Virus record (IMG/VR): IMGVR_UViG_3300042391_001376
Coordinates: 62,001 to 126,000 of that record
DNA from: a virus
DNA length: 64,000 nucleotides
Strand: one strand, 5' to 3'
Notes under the pieces: generated by a model
Database searches by the model: none
Told to the model about the DNA's origin: nothing
Seen by the model: the letters and a program-made list of their open reading frames with translations, nothing else
Program-made: the position numbers and the translations under genes
Shown: positions 18,774 through 29,033 of the stretch, in pieces
Position numbering within the stretch: the first letter of the stretch is position 1
Layout of the letters: each line of letters opens with the position of its first letter

Positions 18774-21700
18774 TACCTAACACCTGCTGAAATATCAATA
18801 CTGCTTGATCCAAAAGTATTTGCTACTGGAGTAATTGTCCCAGATACACCGGAGCCACTAAGAAGTCTTCTTAACTTTCCAAGTATATCATCTTTGTTTT
18901 CTTGCCTATTAAATTGAGGGAAAGCTGGATTTGCTAAATTTGCTTCTTTTATCTGTTGTGGATAGTAACCCATCTGCGACATTTCCAGACCCATGTTTTG
19001 ACCTATCTTAACTTTTACATGGTCTAGATTAGTATTCGGATGCCAACCTTCCCAATTCAAATCTGGCAATTCGTGCCTACTAAAGTACTCTGCCAAATCA
19101 GGCTTATCTTCGACTGGCATCCCCCATGCTGCTTGATATATTCTTCTTTCTAATCTGCCAGAAGTAGACAATATAGCTTTGCGTTCAGATTCTGGAGCAT
19201 TAATCATTTCTGCAAAGTGTTCTCTTTTTCTTTTTGGTATTGCCAAAGAAAGAGTTTCTACTGGAGCACCATATATATCAGCTCCATACATAGTTCTTTT
19301 TGCGGCTTGTCTATATTGATTTGCTTCAAACCCACTACCAGATTGTTGCGCCATAGAAGCCAACCTAGAATATTTAACATAGTTTAACATGTCAGTATAT
19401 TCTTCAAGCGCTAATTCTTTTTTTCTTACCTTAGGAATAAATCTTTCTCCAGTTATTACTTCTCTAGCATTGTCATATGTAGACGCAAACAAGCCAGTTG
19501 CTGCCCCAACAAAACCACCAAAAGCTTTTCCTTTAGGAGTCCTACCAAAAGCTGTTCCAACAGCCAGTAAAGTTGCAGAGGCAGTTAGTGGGTCTCTCTG
19601 TGTAGCTTTGTATGCCATTGGTTTAATAAAGCTTTCGAAAGGCCTCTGCCATTCAGGAAAAGTAGAACCATAAACATTTCTTCTTTCCCAATCTTCTTGG
19701 GCTGTCCTATCTTGCCAAAATTTAGTATTAAAAATTGTATCTCTATGCGCTAAATATTCTTTTGTTCTTTCAAATTTATATCTTCTATCTGATATACCTA
19801 ATTCAGAAGCTGTTTTGTCTTTGTATTCATATCTACTAAAATTATATTTTTTAGTTGTTTGTTCTACTCTATTTCTTATTTCTTGAACTTTTATCTTTTG
19901 ATCTGGAGAAAGATTTTTTGAATCTATAGCGGCATTTAGTTGTTTAAATTGATTTGAGTACGGGGCAACATCAGCCAATATACTCAGTTGATCGACTAAA
20001 CCATATCTTCCTGTTTCATCAGAGTTTAGTGTATTAAATCTCTCATAACCTCTGCCAGGCAACCTTAGCTCGCCTTCTGCGATTCGCGTAAAAGGGTCAC
20101 CTCTTGTGAAGTCAGTAAAATACTCTGCGCCCGGCAGGAAGGGGTATTGCTCACCCATAGTATTTTTTATTGGGTTTAAATAATCTACTCCTGATCTTTC
20201 CTTGGGAATAAATCTTCTTACTATTTCGGAAAATTCTAAGTTGCCCAAAGCACCTTGCGCTGGGAGTGGAAGGTCGCCAGCACCACCAAGATTTAAATCC
20301 CAGAATGCTCTTGTTGTTCCATATGCTTTTGAAGCAGACTGCAAAGTTGCTCTGTCTGGCTGGTAATCACCTTGACCAAAGCCAAATTTTTCTCTTAGAG
20401 AAGAGAAACCGAAACCGTAAATACCAGCCATTTCTTGAGTTGTATATCCTAGATTACCCATTTGCATTTGCAATGCACCAGGTGACAAAGGTGAACCAGT
20501 AGGAACTATTTGTGCTGGCATTACCCCACGTTGTTTTGTCGGGCCGTATGCCATTTGCATTAATGGTTCATTTAACCCAGCTATTGTTCCTTTTGTTAAT
20601 CTTCCAGCTGTGTATAACGGAGTGCCACCAGCTGATCCATAGCTTGCATTAGAAGCTGATATCATTCCAGGCCCAGCTCCGGTTCCACCGCCGCCGCCAC
20701 GACCACCAATTCCACCACCAGGAGAAGTTAAATACGGTGTTGCATTATAGGCGCCTGCTTGACCTGCTTGAACATAGTTTTGCAAACCTTGTGTTAATTC
20801 CTGTTCATGCATTAATACTTGTGGTTTTAGAATTCTTCCAAGAGTCGCGTTTAATAGTGGTACAGCCGGACCAAACGGACCAGAAAAATATTCTCCAGTT
20901 ACAGGATATGGTCTATCCTCAAAGTGTTTTCTTTCAAACCTATAAGGGTCTATCGGTCTTAGTGGAGAAATATCATTGTAGTACAAGAATTTTTCCATCG
21001 GACTTCCATAAGTGTCCGAAGTAAACATTGCCCCACCTTGCAATTTCCTATACCAGGACGGTCTGTAATACTGAACTTTTCCTCCAGCAAATGGTGTGTT
21101 GCCAAGCGGCCAAAAACGACCCTGTCTTATGGGGACAAGTCCTTCTGTTAGTTGTTCTTTTTTATCTTCATAAGTATCACCACCAGGTGTAATACCAGAA
21201 AGAATTGACCTTGCTTCAACTACTCCACGAGCTGCTTTAGTTGTGAAAAACGGTGAATAAACTCTTTCTCCATCTTTATCTTTTGGCTGGGTATAACCAC
21301 CTATTGTCCTGTCCACTGTCATCGCTGTTGTTCCAGCCGCAAAAATAGGGAGAACCCTCTTGCCAACCATGCCACGCATATACAAATCAAGAGGACCATT
21401 GAACCTAGATGTATCTAGCTGCATTCCTAGCGTGCCGAAATATCTATTCAAACGCTCAACACCTTGAGAAACTGCAGTCCCGGCTACAGAATAATCTTGC
21501 GGATTTTTATAAGTGCCGACTCCTAGTGCACTTTTAATTGCTCCAAATGGATTTTTATCGAATACAGTTCCAAACGTTGGAACAAAAGTAATAGATTGAC
21601 CAGAGCCCAATGGGTCTATGCTAAATTCACTTGGCTTAAATGCCGCTGTTCCAAATTTTCTTCTACCCAAAGGCGACAGCGCGTTGAAAGGCCTTCTTAG

Positions 21701-24700
21701 ATTGCTGGCTATTAAAGACTCTGTTCCACGCGTGAATGGATCGAACAATGATCTAGCTGCTGCGCCACCGGAAGAGCTAGAAGTAGTTATTTTCAATAAA
21801 GCTTCAACTGCATTTCTTGCATTTTGTTCAGAAGAAATAGATTGATTAAAAGTTCTGTACGCACTAATATTAAATAGCGTTGACAGTGCCGCCGCTTGTG
21901 CTTCTGCGTACTGCGAAGCTGGTATAGACTTCTTTAAGTTTGTTAATACATTTTGTATGTTAACAAACATGCTTTCGGTAGTAGAACCGCCCTGACCAAG
22001 AACTGCGTTTGTCTGCGAAACATATCTAAATATTTCGTTCCTTAATTCATCAAGTCTAGTTGTAATTGTTGATGATTTACTTGAAGACTGTGCTGCTGCA
22101 GCTAAGTCAGAATCTTTAACTATGTTTCTTATTCTTGAATAAGACTCTTCCAAGAATCTTGAATCAATCCCTCTTTCTCTAGCTTGCGCAGAGAGCAGCG
22201 GCTTCATCTCTTCTAGTCGAGCAACGAAATCTCTTGCCTGCTGAGCGGTTCTAACTTCTGATACTTTGCCTAACCCAGCTCTTGTAAAAGTTTCAGGAGC
22301 TATAGTTTCAAGCTCTTGCATTATCTTATCTGTGTACCCATAACCAAAAGTTCTCTTCCTGAATATATCAGTGCCTTTTAGTATTTCAGATTCACTATAT
22401 GTGTTGCTAATTTTTCCAGTTGAATCTATTAAATTATATCTGTCGCCAGTTTTATCTAATTTAAATGCTTTTCTAGTTCCACCCTCTTTCATCATTACTT
22501 CTTCACCACTTAAAAGGCGAGATATAACTTGAGGATTATTTATGTCTTGAGATCTATTGCGGAATCTTGACAATAAACCGAACAATGAGTTTGGTTGATC
22601 GGCGTCAATGTCCATTGCATTTTTGAATCGCCTTGATCTGTCAGAGTTACCTAAAACAAAATCTAAAAACTTTGAACCAGATTGTCCATCTACATCATAG
22701 GCGGGTGTTCCAGGCATGCCAGCAGCAAAGCGTGCATGCTTGGTGAGCATTTCGGTACTTCTAGTTGGTAATGGTCGGTAAGTTCCTCTTAAGGTTTCTC
22801 CAAAAGTTTCTCCAGAGAATTCATTTGTTGAATAAGAAGTTATTTTGCCTTTAGTTCCCTTGGTAGCGTGCCATATATGAAAGTCTGCTCTGCTACCAGG
22901 AAGATCGCCAAATGGCTGGACTGTTGACCCAGGTGAATATTGTAGAGGTCCTTTTTGTGCCATTTCGGCAAAAGATCTGCGACCAAACAAATCGGCTGGG
23001 TTAAGTTTAATGATAGGTATGTGTAGGTCTGAGGCAAAAAAGTTCGCAACATTTTTAAATGATGTTTTAATTGAACTAAAATCTAATGTTTGTCCAGACC
23101 TTGTTTGATAAACTCCTTCTAATTTGTTGAATCCTATAGATTTAGATACTGGGTCATCTATAGCCATTCTTCCAGCTAGATTTTTTATTATAGACTGTTC
23201 TCTATCGGGCAGGTGCGCAAACTTACCCTTGTCTACCGCTTCGCTTATCAAAAGCGGCTTCATCCCAAAGAGGTTGAAATTTCCTTCAAATATTCCTGAG
23301 GTTATTTTTTTGTTTCTAATTAAAAAAGATTTTAAATTTGTAAAATCGTTTGGATCAAATCCCCTATTAGCCAAACCATTTCTGACTATATCTTCGGATA
23401 CCATCCTTCCTTCTAAATCTTTTAATGGTATCCCTAATACTTGAGCTGTTTTTCTTTGTAAGAATTGTTTCTTTACACTATTTAGTGGACCAACAAAATC
23501 TTGATACACAGCTTTTTCTGGTTTTAGAATAGAAGAAGCGCGATCAACTAAATCGTTTCTAGAAAATGAATTCCATTGGTTTTTAATTTTTAACTTTACA
23601 CCATGTTGGAATTCTTTGCTGGTAAAATATGTATTGGTTTCTTCTACAACTTCTTTTAAGAATTGATCTGATGTTTTTCCTGCCCCTGCAACATTTGCCA
23701 AAGCTGTTTCATAATCTTTTCCGCCCTTAACACCTTTAAGTCTATCAAGCAGTATGTCAAAGTAACTTTCTTCATCTCCATGGATTTTCATCTTTCCAAT
23801 TGAGATCATATTGGTTGGATGAGTCTTAGCCCCTGGAGTTACAACCTTGATTTGATTTACAAAACTGTCAGTTTGTTTTGGGTCTAAACCTTTAGATGAA
23901 AGTCTTTGGCTTAAAAGTTTTTTGTATTCACTTTCCTGTTGACCTAAATAAAAACCAGACCTAGTAAAACTTGAGTCTCCAGGACCACCTGCACCAAGGA
24001 TCGATACCTGATTAGCCATCTTAGATAGTCTGCTAGAATACTGTGCTTGTATCTTTTGCATTGCAGAAACTACGTCTGCGGACCTTGGGCTAGAAGAAGA
24101 TAATACTCTTGAATGTTCTATCGAGTTCTGTAAGGCGTCGTAAGCTTTTCCGTAAACCCTAAACTGTTGTGTTCCTGCCCTTATTCCTGCGTTTAAACCT
24201 CTAAAGGCTGGTATCGTATCTATTATCCCGGGGCCAATTTCCCCATCAGAGTTTTTAACGCCAAATGCGAGGGCTTTAGCATAATTGGTAGCTCTCTTCA
24301 TCCCCGGGTCTCTAGCCCCTCTAGAGGCCTCGTAGGCGGCTCTGGCGCCCTTCCTAGCCTTATGCAGGGCATCTACGAATCTAGGTTGCTCGTTGGCTCC
24401 CATAGCTGTTGTAGCAGCGTTAAATGCCCCTGAGGATTGAGCTGACTTTTTTAAGAATGCATTCCCAGCGGTGGCCATATCATGGCCGACTTCTCCAAGA
24501 ACTTCAGTTAAGTTTACAAACCCTTTTGCTGCCTTTTCTTTTATCGGACTTAAATCCGATATGCTGGCCATAGAATATTTGAAAGTATTCATCGAGCTCT
24601 TAGATGCATTAAGAGCTGCTCCACCACCTTCGAATGGCAAGATCATTGTTGCCATTGTTGTCACTGATGTTTTTACAAAGTCGCTTACAACATCAACAGG

Positions 24701-25339
24701 ATTGTACCAGTTTATTTTTTTTCTGTTATCGTCTTTTCCAAAGAGTGGATCTGTGACCATTCTTTGTGCGCCCCATAGGGCTGGAAGTTCGTACGGCATT
24801 CTTCTGCCGACTCTAATCATCCTTTGTTGAAGGTCTTCTTTAAGACCCCAAATCGCAGCTGGCTCTGAAGTTAATCCTCTTCCAGCTTGATCTAATTCAT
24901 TCTTTGAAAATGAATAACCAAAATTTTCAAAAGTTCCGTGTCTAGACCCAAGATAGCCAGTTGTTAATTCATCGCCAGATTCAAAGACCAATTTTTCATA
25001 TGGATCGTTTACGCCATTGATAGCTCTTTTAACGCCTTGTAAATTGTCAAGATGTCTTCTAACATCTATCATATCTTTGATTAAAGATGTTTGACCAGAC
25101 TCTTGTATTTTTTGGGTTAGCTTAAGACCACCTTTCCTGAGCATGGCTGAACCAACGCCAGCAACAAGCATTGTTGTTCCTGCATGCGCAAAAAAACGCA
25201 TGACGGGATGGCCGCCTAGGGCTTTTGAAACTGCACCGCTATCTTGGGAAATGCCTTCTGTTTCACCCTCATTCAGAGGTACGTCACGAGACGTTACACC
25301 ATTACCCAAGTTATGTAATGGACCACGATCTCTAATCAA
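18773..25339 (-). CDS. Probable tail tape-measure protein (2188 aa)
   Basis: Follows the two tail-chaperone genes, the usual place for the tape measure, 12 bases after the 208-residue gene. ATG at 25339. A hydrophobic stretch near residues 49-67, helical Arg/Lys/Ala/Ser-rich blocks, a Gly-rich linker near 1540 and another small-residue hydrophobic stretch near 1916-1950 can be seen; no enzymatic motif. If all of it spans the tube at about 1.5 angstrom per residue, the tail would be around 330 nm, very long but possible for a large myovirus. The known family feature used here is length and order rather than sequence, since tape measures are poorly conserved. The alternative is another large tail-interior protein. 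Confidence 0.6.
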   Translation of the reverse strand: MIRDRGPLHNLGNGVTSRDVPLNEGETEGISQDSGAVSKALGGHPVMRFFAHAGTTMLVAGVGSAMLRKGGLKLTQKIQESGQTSLIKDMIDVRRHLDNLQGVKRAINGVNDPYEKLVFESGDELTTGYLGSRHGTFENFGYSFSKNELDQAGRGLTSEPAAIWGLKEDLQQRMIRVGRRMPYELPALWGAQRMVTDPLFGKDDNRKKINWYNPVDVVSDFVKTSVTTMATMILPFEGGGAALNASKSSMNTFKYSMASISDLSPIKEKAAKGFVNLTEVLGEVGHDMATAGNAFLKKSAQSSGAFNAATTAMGANEQPRFVDALHKARKGARAAYEASRGARDPGMKRATNYAKALAFGVKNSDGEIGPGIIDTIPAFRGLNAGIRAGTQQFRVYGKAYDALQNSIEHSRVLSSSSPRSADVVSAMQKIQAQYSSRLSKMANQVSILGAGGPGDSSFTRSGFYLGQQESEYKKLLSQRLSSKGLDPKQTDSFVNQIKVVTPGAKTHPTNMISIGKMKIHGDEESYFDILLDRLKGVKGGKDYETALANVAGAGKTSDQFLKEVVEETNTYFTSKEFQHGVKLKIKNQWNSFSRNDLVDRASSILKPEKAVYQDFVGPLNSVKKQFLQRKTAQVLGIPLKDLEGRMVSEDIVRNGLANRGFDPNDFTNLKSFLIRNKKITSGIFEGNFNLFGMKPLLISEAVDKGKFAHLPDREQSIIKNLAGRMAIDDPVSKSIGFNKLEGVYQTRSGQTLDFSSIKTSFKNVANFFASDLHIPIIKLNPADLFGRRSFAEMAQKGPLQYSPGSTVQPFGDLPGSRADFHIWHATKGTKGKITSYSTNEFSGETFGETLRGTYRPLPTRSTEMLTKHARFAAGMPGTPAYDVDGQSGSKFLDFVLGNSDRSRRFKNAMDIDADQPNSLFGLLSRFRNRSQDINNPQVISRLLSGEEVMMKEGGTRKAFKLDKTGDRYNLIDSTGKISNTYSESEILKGTDIFRKRTFGYGYTDKIMQELETIAPETFTRAGLGKVSEVRTAQQARDFVARLEEMKPLLSAQARERGIDSRFLEESYSRIRNIVKDSDLAAAAQSSSKSSTITTRLDELRNEIFRYVSQTNAVLGQGGSTTESMFVNIQNVLTNLKKSIPASQYAEAQAAALSTLFNISAYRTFNQSISSEQNARNAVEALLKITTSSSSGGAAARSLFDPFTRGTESLIASNLRRPFNALSPLGRRKFGTAAFKPSEFSIDPLGSGQSITFVPTFGTVFDKNPFGAIKSALGVGTYKNPQDYSVAGTAVSQGVERLNRYFGTLGMQLDTSRFNGPLDLYMRGMVGKRVLPIFAAGTTAMTVDRTIGGYTQPKDKDGERVYSPFFTTKAARGVVEARSILSGITPGGDTYEDKKEQLTEGLVPIRQGRFWPLGNTPFAGGKVQYYRPSWYRKLQGGAMFTSDTYGSPMEKFLYYNDISPLRPIDPYRFERKHFEDRPYPVTGEYFSGPFGPAVPLLNATLGRILKPQVLMHEQELTQGLQNYVQAGQAGAYNATPYLTSPGGGIGGRGGGGGTGAGPGMISASNASYGSAGGTPLYTAGRLTKGTIAGLNEPLMQMAYGPTKQRGVMPAQIVPTGSPLSPGALQMQMGNLGYTTQEMAGIYGFGFSSLREKFGFGQGDYQPDRATLQSASKAYGTTRAFWDLNLGGAGDLPLPAQGALGNLEFSEIVRRFIPKERSGVDYLNPIKNTMGEQYPFLPGAEYFTDFTRGDPFTRIAEGELRLPGRGYERFNTLNSDETGRYGLVDQLSILADVAPYSNQFKQLNAAIDSKNLSPDQKIKVQEIRNRVEQTTKKYNFSRYEYKDKTASELGISDRRYKFERTKEYLAHRDTIFNTKFWQDRTAQEDWERRNVYGSTFPEWQRPFESFIKPMAYKATQRDPLTASATLLAVGTAFGRTPKGKAFGGFVGAATGLFASTYDNAREVITGERFIPKVRKKELALEEYTDMLNYVKYSRLASMAQQSGSGFEANQYRQAAKRTMYGADIYGAPVETLSLAIPKRKREHFAEMINAPESERKAILSTSGRLERRIYQAAWGMPVEDKPDLAEYFSRHELPDLNWEGWHPNTNLDHVKVKIGQNMGLEMSQMGYYPQQIKEANLANPAFPQFNRQENKDDILGKLRRLLSGSGVSGTITPVANTFGSSSIDISAGVR

Positions 25340-25351
25340 GACTTTCTCCTG

Positions 25352-25978
25352 TTACTTTAATCCCCATAATTTTTGAGCAATAGGGTCTGAATAACTAGCT
25401 TCTCCTTCTTTCTTAGAAAGATTATGTCTAGCTTCACTGGTTTTTTTCTTCTCTATTTCTTCTTCTGGATCAATTAATTGAAGATTAATATTTGTTGGCT
25501 CAACGCCATTTATACTTTGTTGTATTTCAATAATTTTTTCAGATAGTGCGACATTTTCTGCTAATTGGGAAAAGGTCATCCCATCTAAATCTTTAGGGTT
25601 GTACGTATGTATAGTAGCGAGAACAAAAGCTTTCATTAAACTTCTAACTTCGTTAGCTTTTTCCCTTTTATCTTCTAGTATGTTTTTGGCTATTTTGGCT
25701 GAATAGAAACCAGATACGTCAACTATCTGCTGCGACAAGGAAGATATTAAACCAGGAGGCAAAGAATTAATATTAAAATCTTCAGGATAGATAACCGCAG
25801 CGCCGATAATAATATCTTCTATATCTACCGAAGAGTGGGCATCCGAGTTTTTATACTCTATGATTTTGTCGTATTCTTCAAATGTTAATTCTCTGAAAAA
25901 CACTTCTTGTTTTTTAACTAAAGTGCTAAAGATAGAACCATATCTTTTTTTTAACTCATAGAGTTTTTCTGGATCCAT
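25352..25978 (-). CDS. Tail assembly chaperone 2 (208 aa)
   Basis: ATG at 25978, 7 bases after the stop of the 167-residue gene and directly before the tape-measure-type gene. It shares a faint pattern with that neighbour: an aromatic stretch near an F-x-x-Y, then YPE/YPD, then a G-hydrophobic-S-x-L-SQ-x-I-V/L-x-x-SGF block (here near residues 75-95). The C-terminal 50 residues are charged and probably disordered, as often seen where a chaperone holds the tape measure. In many tailed phages such pairs are linked by a frameshift. Here the second gene has its own ATG, and no CGG lies at the junction, so I treat them as separate genes. Confidence 0.6.
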   Translation of the reverse strand: MDPEKLYELKKRYGSIFSTLVKKQEVFFRELTFEEYDKIIEYKNSDAHSSVDIEDIIIGAAVIYPEDFNINSLPPGLISSLSQQIVDVSGFYSAKIAKNILEDKREKANEVRSLMKAFVLATIHTYNPKDLDGMTFSQLAENVALSEKIIEIQQSINGVEPTNINLQLIDPEEEIEKKKTSEARHNLSKKEGEASYSDPIAQKLWGLK

Positions 25979-25985
25979 AATTAAA

Positions 25986-26489
25986 TTATAATTGTCTTAC
26001 CTCTAAGGCGACGAATCCCGATGCCTCTAAAACTTCTTGCGAAATCAAAGATGGAACTCCAGCCATAATACCACCAGTATTATTTTTATCGTACTCAGGA
26101 TACAGCATGCAGAGTTCTGATATGGCTTCTTCATTCCACATGTTAGCTTCTGCAGAAGATAGTTGGCCGGCTTGAACTAATTGCTCCATCTTCTTAACAA
26201 GATTCTTGTATTCTAATCTAGATAGAACTCTCCAAACAATGTGCTTATCAAAAGATAAAGAAGTTACATAAATATCTCCATACACTTCTTTCCAATGCTT
26301 GATGATCCCGGCGGTTGGCCCACCTTCCCATATCTCCTGTTCGTCATCTAAATCTTCGACAGATTTTGATTCATCGTCAACCTGTGCCACTTCAACAGGC
26401 TCTGCGGTTATCTCTATAACTTCATCAACGTTGACTTCTTTTGCCATTTCAGGGTTTGTGGAAATGGAAACTTTTCTCTGCGTAGCCAT
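25986..26489 (-). CDS. Tail assembly chaperone 1 (167 aa)
   Basis: ATG at 26489 with a clear AAGGAG site 5 bases upstream, and a good sigma70-type promoter at 26526-26554, so it starts a transcription unit with the tape-measure genes. Residues 1-55 are acidic and low in complexity; the rest has W-x-GP, WK-x-x-YG-x-IYVTS, IVWR and an ISQEVLEASGF block that matches the neighbouring chaperone. Two such small paralogues immediately before the longest tail gene are the classic tail chaperone arrangement. The chaperone call rests on order, the size pair and the shared block, not on a database match. Confidence 0.6.
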   Translation of the reverse strand: MATQRKVSISTNPEMAKEVNVDEVIEITAEPVEVAQVDDESKSVEDLDDEQEIWEGGPTAGIIKHWKEVYGDIYVTSLSFDKHIVWRVLSRLEYKNLVKKMEQLVQAGQLSSAEANMWNEEAISELCMLYPEYDKNNTGGIMAGVPSLISQEVLEASGFVALEVRQL

Positions 26490-26525
26490 AATATCTCCTT
26501 GTATTAAAACACTAGTTCACTTATC

Positions 26526-26554
26526 ATTATACATTATATATGCAATATATTCAA
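26526..26554 (-). promoter_or_regulatory. Sigma70-type promoter for chaperone/tape-measure unit
   Basis: Minus strand: TTGAAT at 26554-26549, a 17-base spacer, TATAAT at 26531-26526. The predicted start near 26519 leaves a 30-base leader with a good AAGGAG site before the ATG at 26489. The surrounding 70-base gap is very AT-rich. Confidence 0.5.
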
Positions 26555-26559
26555 TATAT

Positions 26560-27489
26560 TTAATTTAAATTATTTGAAGACTGATCCGTTGCGGATTGTC
26601 CATTTCTTCCTTGATTAGTATCGGAAGTATTTTGAGTAGTTCCAGACTTGATAAAACCAAGATTTACTTCACTAAAATAAAGATCTCTGGCTATGAACTG
26701 ATAGCTCTCAGCAACTGGTTGTCCACCTGTGCCGTAAGAAGTCGCCATACCAAGAAGCTGTACTTCTTGCAGAACTATTTTCATTGGGTTAGCATTGTTG
26801 TCAGTTCTTATTAATCTTTCATTTATATCTGACACAATCATTCTATCTAGATTGTCTGTTATAACTCCCCCTGTGGTGCCGCTATAATCAAGCGGACTCA
26901 TAGAGGCTTCTTGAGCACCATAGAGAATGACAAAATTAAACGGTGGATGAGCACTAAAAATATTATGACCAGAATCTTTAGCGATTTTTGACAAAGGATC
27001 TGCTGTTATTCTGTCAAGCTGACTATAGGCCCAATATTTTTCTATGTTTTTTTGGTCATCAGCTGACTCTAATTTTGACCTTAAAGAAGAAACAACTCCA
27101 CCCATACTCTCTTGCGGTGTAGGGTTCTTAACTCTTACCGAAGCTGCTTGCTCTATCAGGTCCGTCATTCTTCTAGGGTAACGAGTGTATATCGTAAATT
27201 CACCACTAACGATTCTTGTGCCATATAAGACTGTATCGTAATTATAAGACCAGAAACCATATAGCGGTTGCTTTTCCTGTTTAATCGAATAACTGAAAGA
27301 TGATATATCTAATTCGTTTTCTGGTTCAAAAAGTCCATCAACATACACCTTGATGTCTTCCCCACCAAAGTAGTAATCATAATAATTACTAAATCTTTTG
27401 TCTTTATTATCTCCAGTTGGTCCACCAGACCAAACTGAATCTAAATTGGATAAAGGATTAAAATTTTCTTGATAATAACTATTTGACAC
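26560..27489 (-). CDS. Tail tube-like protein 3 (309 aa)
   Basis: ATG at 27489. A beta-rich core at residues about 50-150 keeps the pattern of the two neighbouring tube proteins in weaker form: a strand ending in D-I-S-x-F-S-Y-S-I-x-x-E-x-x-P-L-Y-G, then an I-V-S-G-E-F-T-I block where the others have IAGSLIFTVF. The last 25 residues are Asn/Gln/Ser-rich and look disordered. It is the third tube-like gene in a row after the second sheath. It may be a tail tube initiator, the last tube ring, or a baseplate protein of tube fold. Assignment is by paralogy seen by eye and by order. Confidence 0.55.
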   Translation of the reverse strand: MSNSYYQENFNPLSNLDSVWSGGPTGDNKDKRFSNYYDYYFGGEDIKVYVDGLFEPENELDISSFSYSIKQEKQPLYGFWSYNYDTVLYGTRIVSGEFTIYTRYPRRMTDLIEQAASVRVKNPTPQESMGGVVSSLRSKLESADDQKNIEKYWAYSQLDRITADPLSKIAKDSGHNIFSAHPPFNFVILYGAQEASMSPLDYSGTTGGVITDNLDRMIVSDINERLIRTDNNANPMKIVLQEVQLLGMATSYGTGGQPVAESYQFIARDLYFSEVNLGFIKSGTTQNTSDTNQGRNGQSATDQSSNNLN

Positions 27490-27498
27490 TTTTTTTCC

Positions 27499-28230
27499 TT
27501 AAGAAATTACTTCATCTGTTATTAAATTAGAATACATGGCGGTTACGGTCTCGCCATTAACTGTATCCCCAAAAATATTTCTATTAATATTCAAAATATT
27601 ATTTGTTTGCGCATCAGTCATATTACCATACTTTTCTTTTTCATATGACATATTGACCATCGGCTGTATGCCCCTAGCCATGAAGGTGTACGTTTGCTCT
27701 GTGATAAGGTCGTCTACAGACATAGTCTGGCCTTCATCTACTATGGTCACGCCAAATATTTTCATCTTAGCTGCATTTCCATACTCATTAAAGAATGTTA
27801 ATACAATATCAAAAGGTGGAAGCATATCTGCTAATGGAGCGAAAAAACCATTGCTTCTAGCAAGGTATTCTTTGTATTGCTTTATTCTATAAAAAGCATA
27901 CTCGTTAAACACTGTGAATATTAGTGAGCCAGCTATAGTTCTGCCACCCTTAATAAAGCCTCTAACATTAGAATGACCTAACGTTCTAACTGGACTATTT
28001 TCCCTGTGTATTGAATAGGATATTGTTTGCAGTTCACCTATATCTATAACGTCACCAGCACTGGTGATTCTACCATCTGGACCTATTTGAGGAATTATCA
28101 TAGTGGCAACCGTATCGGCTCCCGAAAATGACATGTTGGAAAGTATTGATTTAAAATCAGTTGCTGGGTCGTATTCTGGTCTTACTTCAGAAAAACTAGA
28201 AATATTTGAAGTTTGATTCACTTCTTGCAT
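27499..28230 (-). CDS. Tail tube protein 2 (243 aa)
   Basis: ATG at 28230 with a TTAGG site 5 bases upstream, lying just downstream of a hairpin terminator. It is a paralogue of the 28310-29011 protein: both have FSGAD-x-VAT, then a G-x-L-x-x-I-x-YS/FS strand followed by RE-x-x-P, then G-x-x-N-x-R-x-F and IAGSLIFTVF, and near residue 165 a DDxxxE motif followed by a strand (DDLITEQTYTFMARG). Such proteins stack as the inner tube of contractile tails. Having two clear tube paralogues after the sheath suggests that the tube is built from more than one subunit, or that one forms the ends. Confidence 0.7.
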   Translation of the reverse strand: MQEVNQTSNISSFSEVRPEYDPATDFKSILSNMSFSGADTVATMIIPQIGPDGRITSAGDVIDIGELQTISYSIHRENSPVRTLGHSNVRGFIKGGRTIAGSLIFTVFNEYAFYRIKQYKEYLARSNGFFAPLADMLPPFDIVLTFFNEYGNAAKMKIFGVTIVDEGQTMSVDDLITEQTYTFMARGIQPMVNMSYEKEKYGNMTDAQTNNILNINRNIFGDTVNGETVTAMYSNLITDEVIS

Positions 28231-28257
28231 TTTTACCTAACCAGTCTTTTAAATAAA

Positions 28258-28285
28258 TAATGCATGGGTGTTACCCCATGCATTA
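28258..28285 (-). terminator. Intrinsic terminator after tail tube protein 1
   Basis: Perfect 11-base inverted repeat, TAATGCATGGG and CCCATGCATTA, with a 6-base loop (28269-28274). On the minus strand it is followed by TTATTTATTTAAAAG, a T-rich tract. It lies between the two main tube genes, so most transcripts may stop after tube protein 1, consistent with that subunit being made in the largest amount. Confidence 0.65.
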
Positions 28286-28309
28286 CTCATAACTTGTAAT
28301 TGTTTAAAA

Positions 28310-29011
28310 TTACGGACGAATAATATTTGAATTAAGTCCCGAGTTCGTTACTGCGCCTTGGCTCAAAATGTCATTAAGCTTAAGAGAACTTTGATCAGCT
28401 TCTTTGTCCACCTTGATGGCGTACATAGGGCCGAGCTCTCTAGCTACATAAGTCATTGTTTCTTCGATAACGATATCGTCCATCGAAGCTCCCGAACCTT
28501 CGTTCAAGAGTTCAACTCCGTAGATTGAGCGAACTGCTGCTTGTCCATATTCATTAACAAAAGTTACTGTAATGTCAAATGGTGGAATTTGGTCAGCGTA
28601 ATAAGGAACCTTTTTAACAACGTCCTTGCTAAAATTACCAGCAGTTCCTAAACCAGCTATACCTCTACCTACTGACTGAGTATCACCTGGGAGTGTGTTA
28701 TGTGCTCTGGTGTAGAACATTTGCTTTGAATCTTGTGATTCATAATTCTTGTCCAACATTGTGTAAAGTGCTGGGCGATCAAAAACTGTAAAAATTAATG
28801 ATCCAGCGATGCCACGCTTTCCTCTTGAGAAAGATCTTGGGTTTGGTGAACCCATTGTGTAAATAGGTGCTTTTTCTCTTGTTACAGAAAATGTAATTCC
28901 TGAAAGTGCGCCAATCTCTACTCCACCAAAAGTTGCAACTATGTCTGCACCTGAAAATGTAGTATAAGTGTTAAGATATTTATTTACTGGGTTATATGAT
29001 TCTGCTGCCAT
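28310..29011 (-). CDS. Tail tube protein 1, probable major tube subunit (233 aa)
   Basis: ATG at 29011 with an upstream GGAGG-like site (GGTTGGAGGG) in the 22-base gap after the second sheath gene. Beta-rich, with TFSGADIVAT, the VTREKAPIY strand, GSPNPRSFSRGKRGIAGSL and IFTVF blocks, and a DDIVIEETMTYVAREL strand near residue 195. It is followed by a perfect hairpin terminator. Tube genes directly follow the sheath in most contractile-tail phages. As the better conserved of the two close paralogues, with its own terminator, it is the likelier major subunit. That ranking is inference. Confidence 0.7.
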   Translation of the reverse strand: MAAESYNPVNKYLNTYTTFSGADIVATFGGVEIGALSGITFSVTREKAPIYTMGSPNPRSFSRGKRGIAGSLIFTVFDRPALYTMLDKNYESQDSKQMFYTRAHNTLPGDTQSVGRGIAGLGTAGNFSKDVVKKVPYYADQIPPFDITVTFVNEYGQAAVRSIYGVELLNEGSGASMDDIVIEETMTYVARELGPMYAIKVDKEADQSSLKLNDILSQGAVTNSGLNSNIIRP

Positions 29012-29033
29012 TTGCTACCCTCCAACCGGTATA

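Noticed and set aside
25979-25990. Possible +1 frameshift joining the two tail chaperones
   Set aside because: The second gene has its own ATG, the overlap window is only a few codons, and it contains no CGG; separate translation is simpler.
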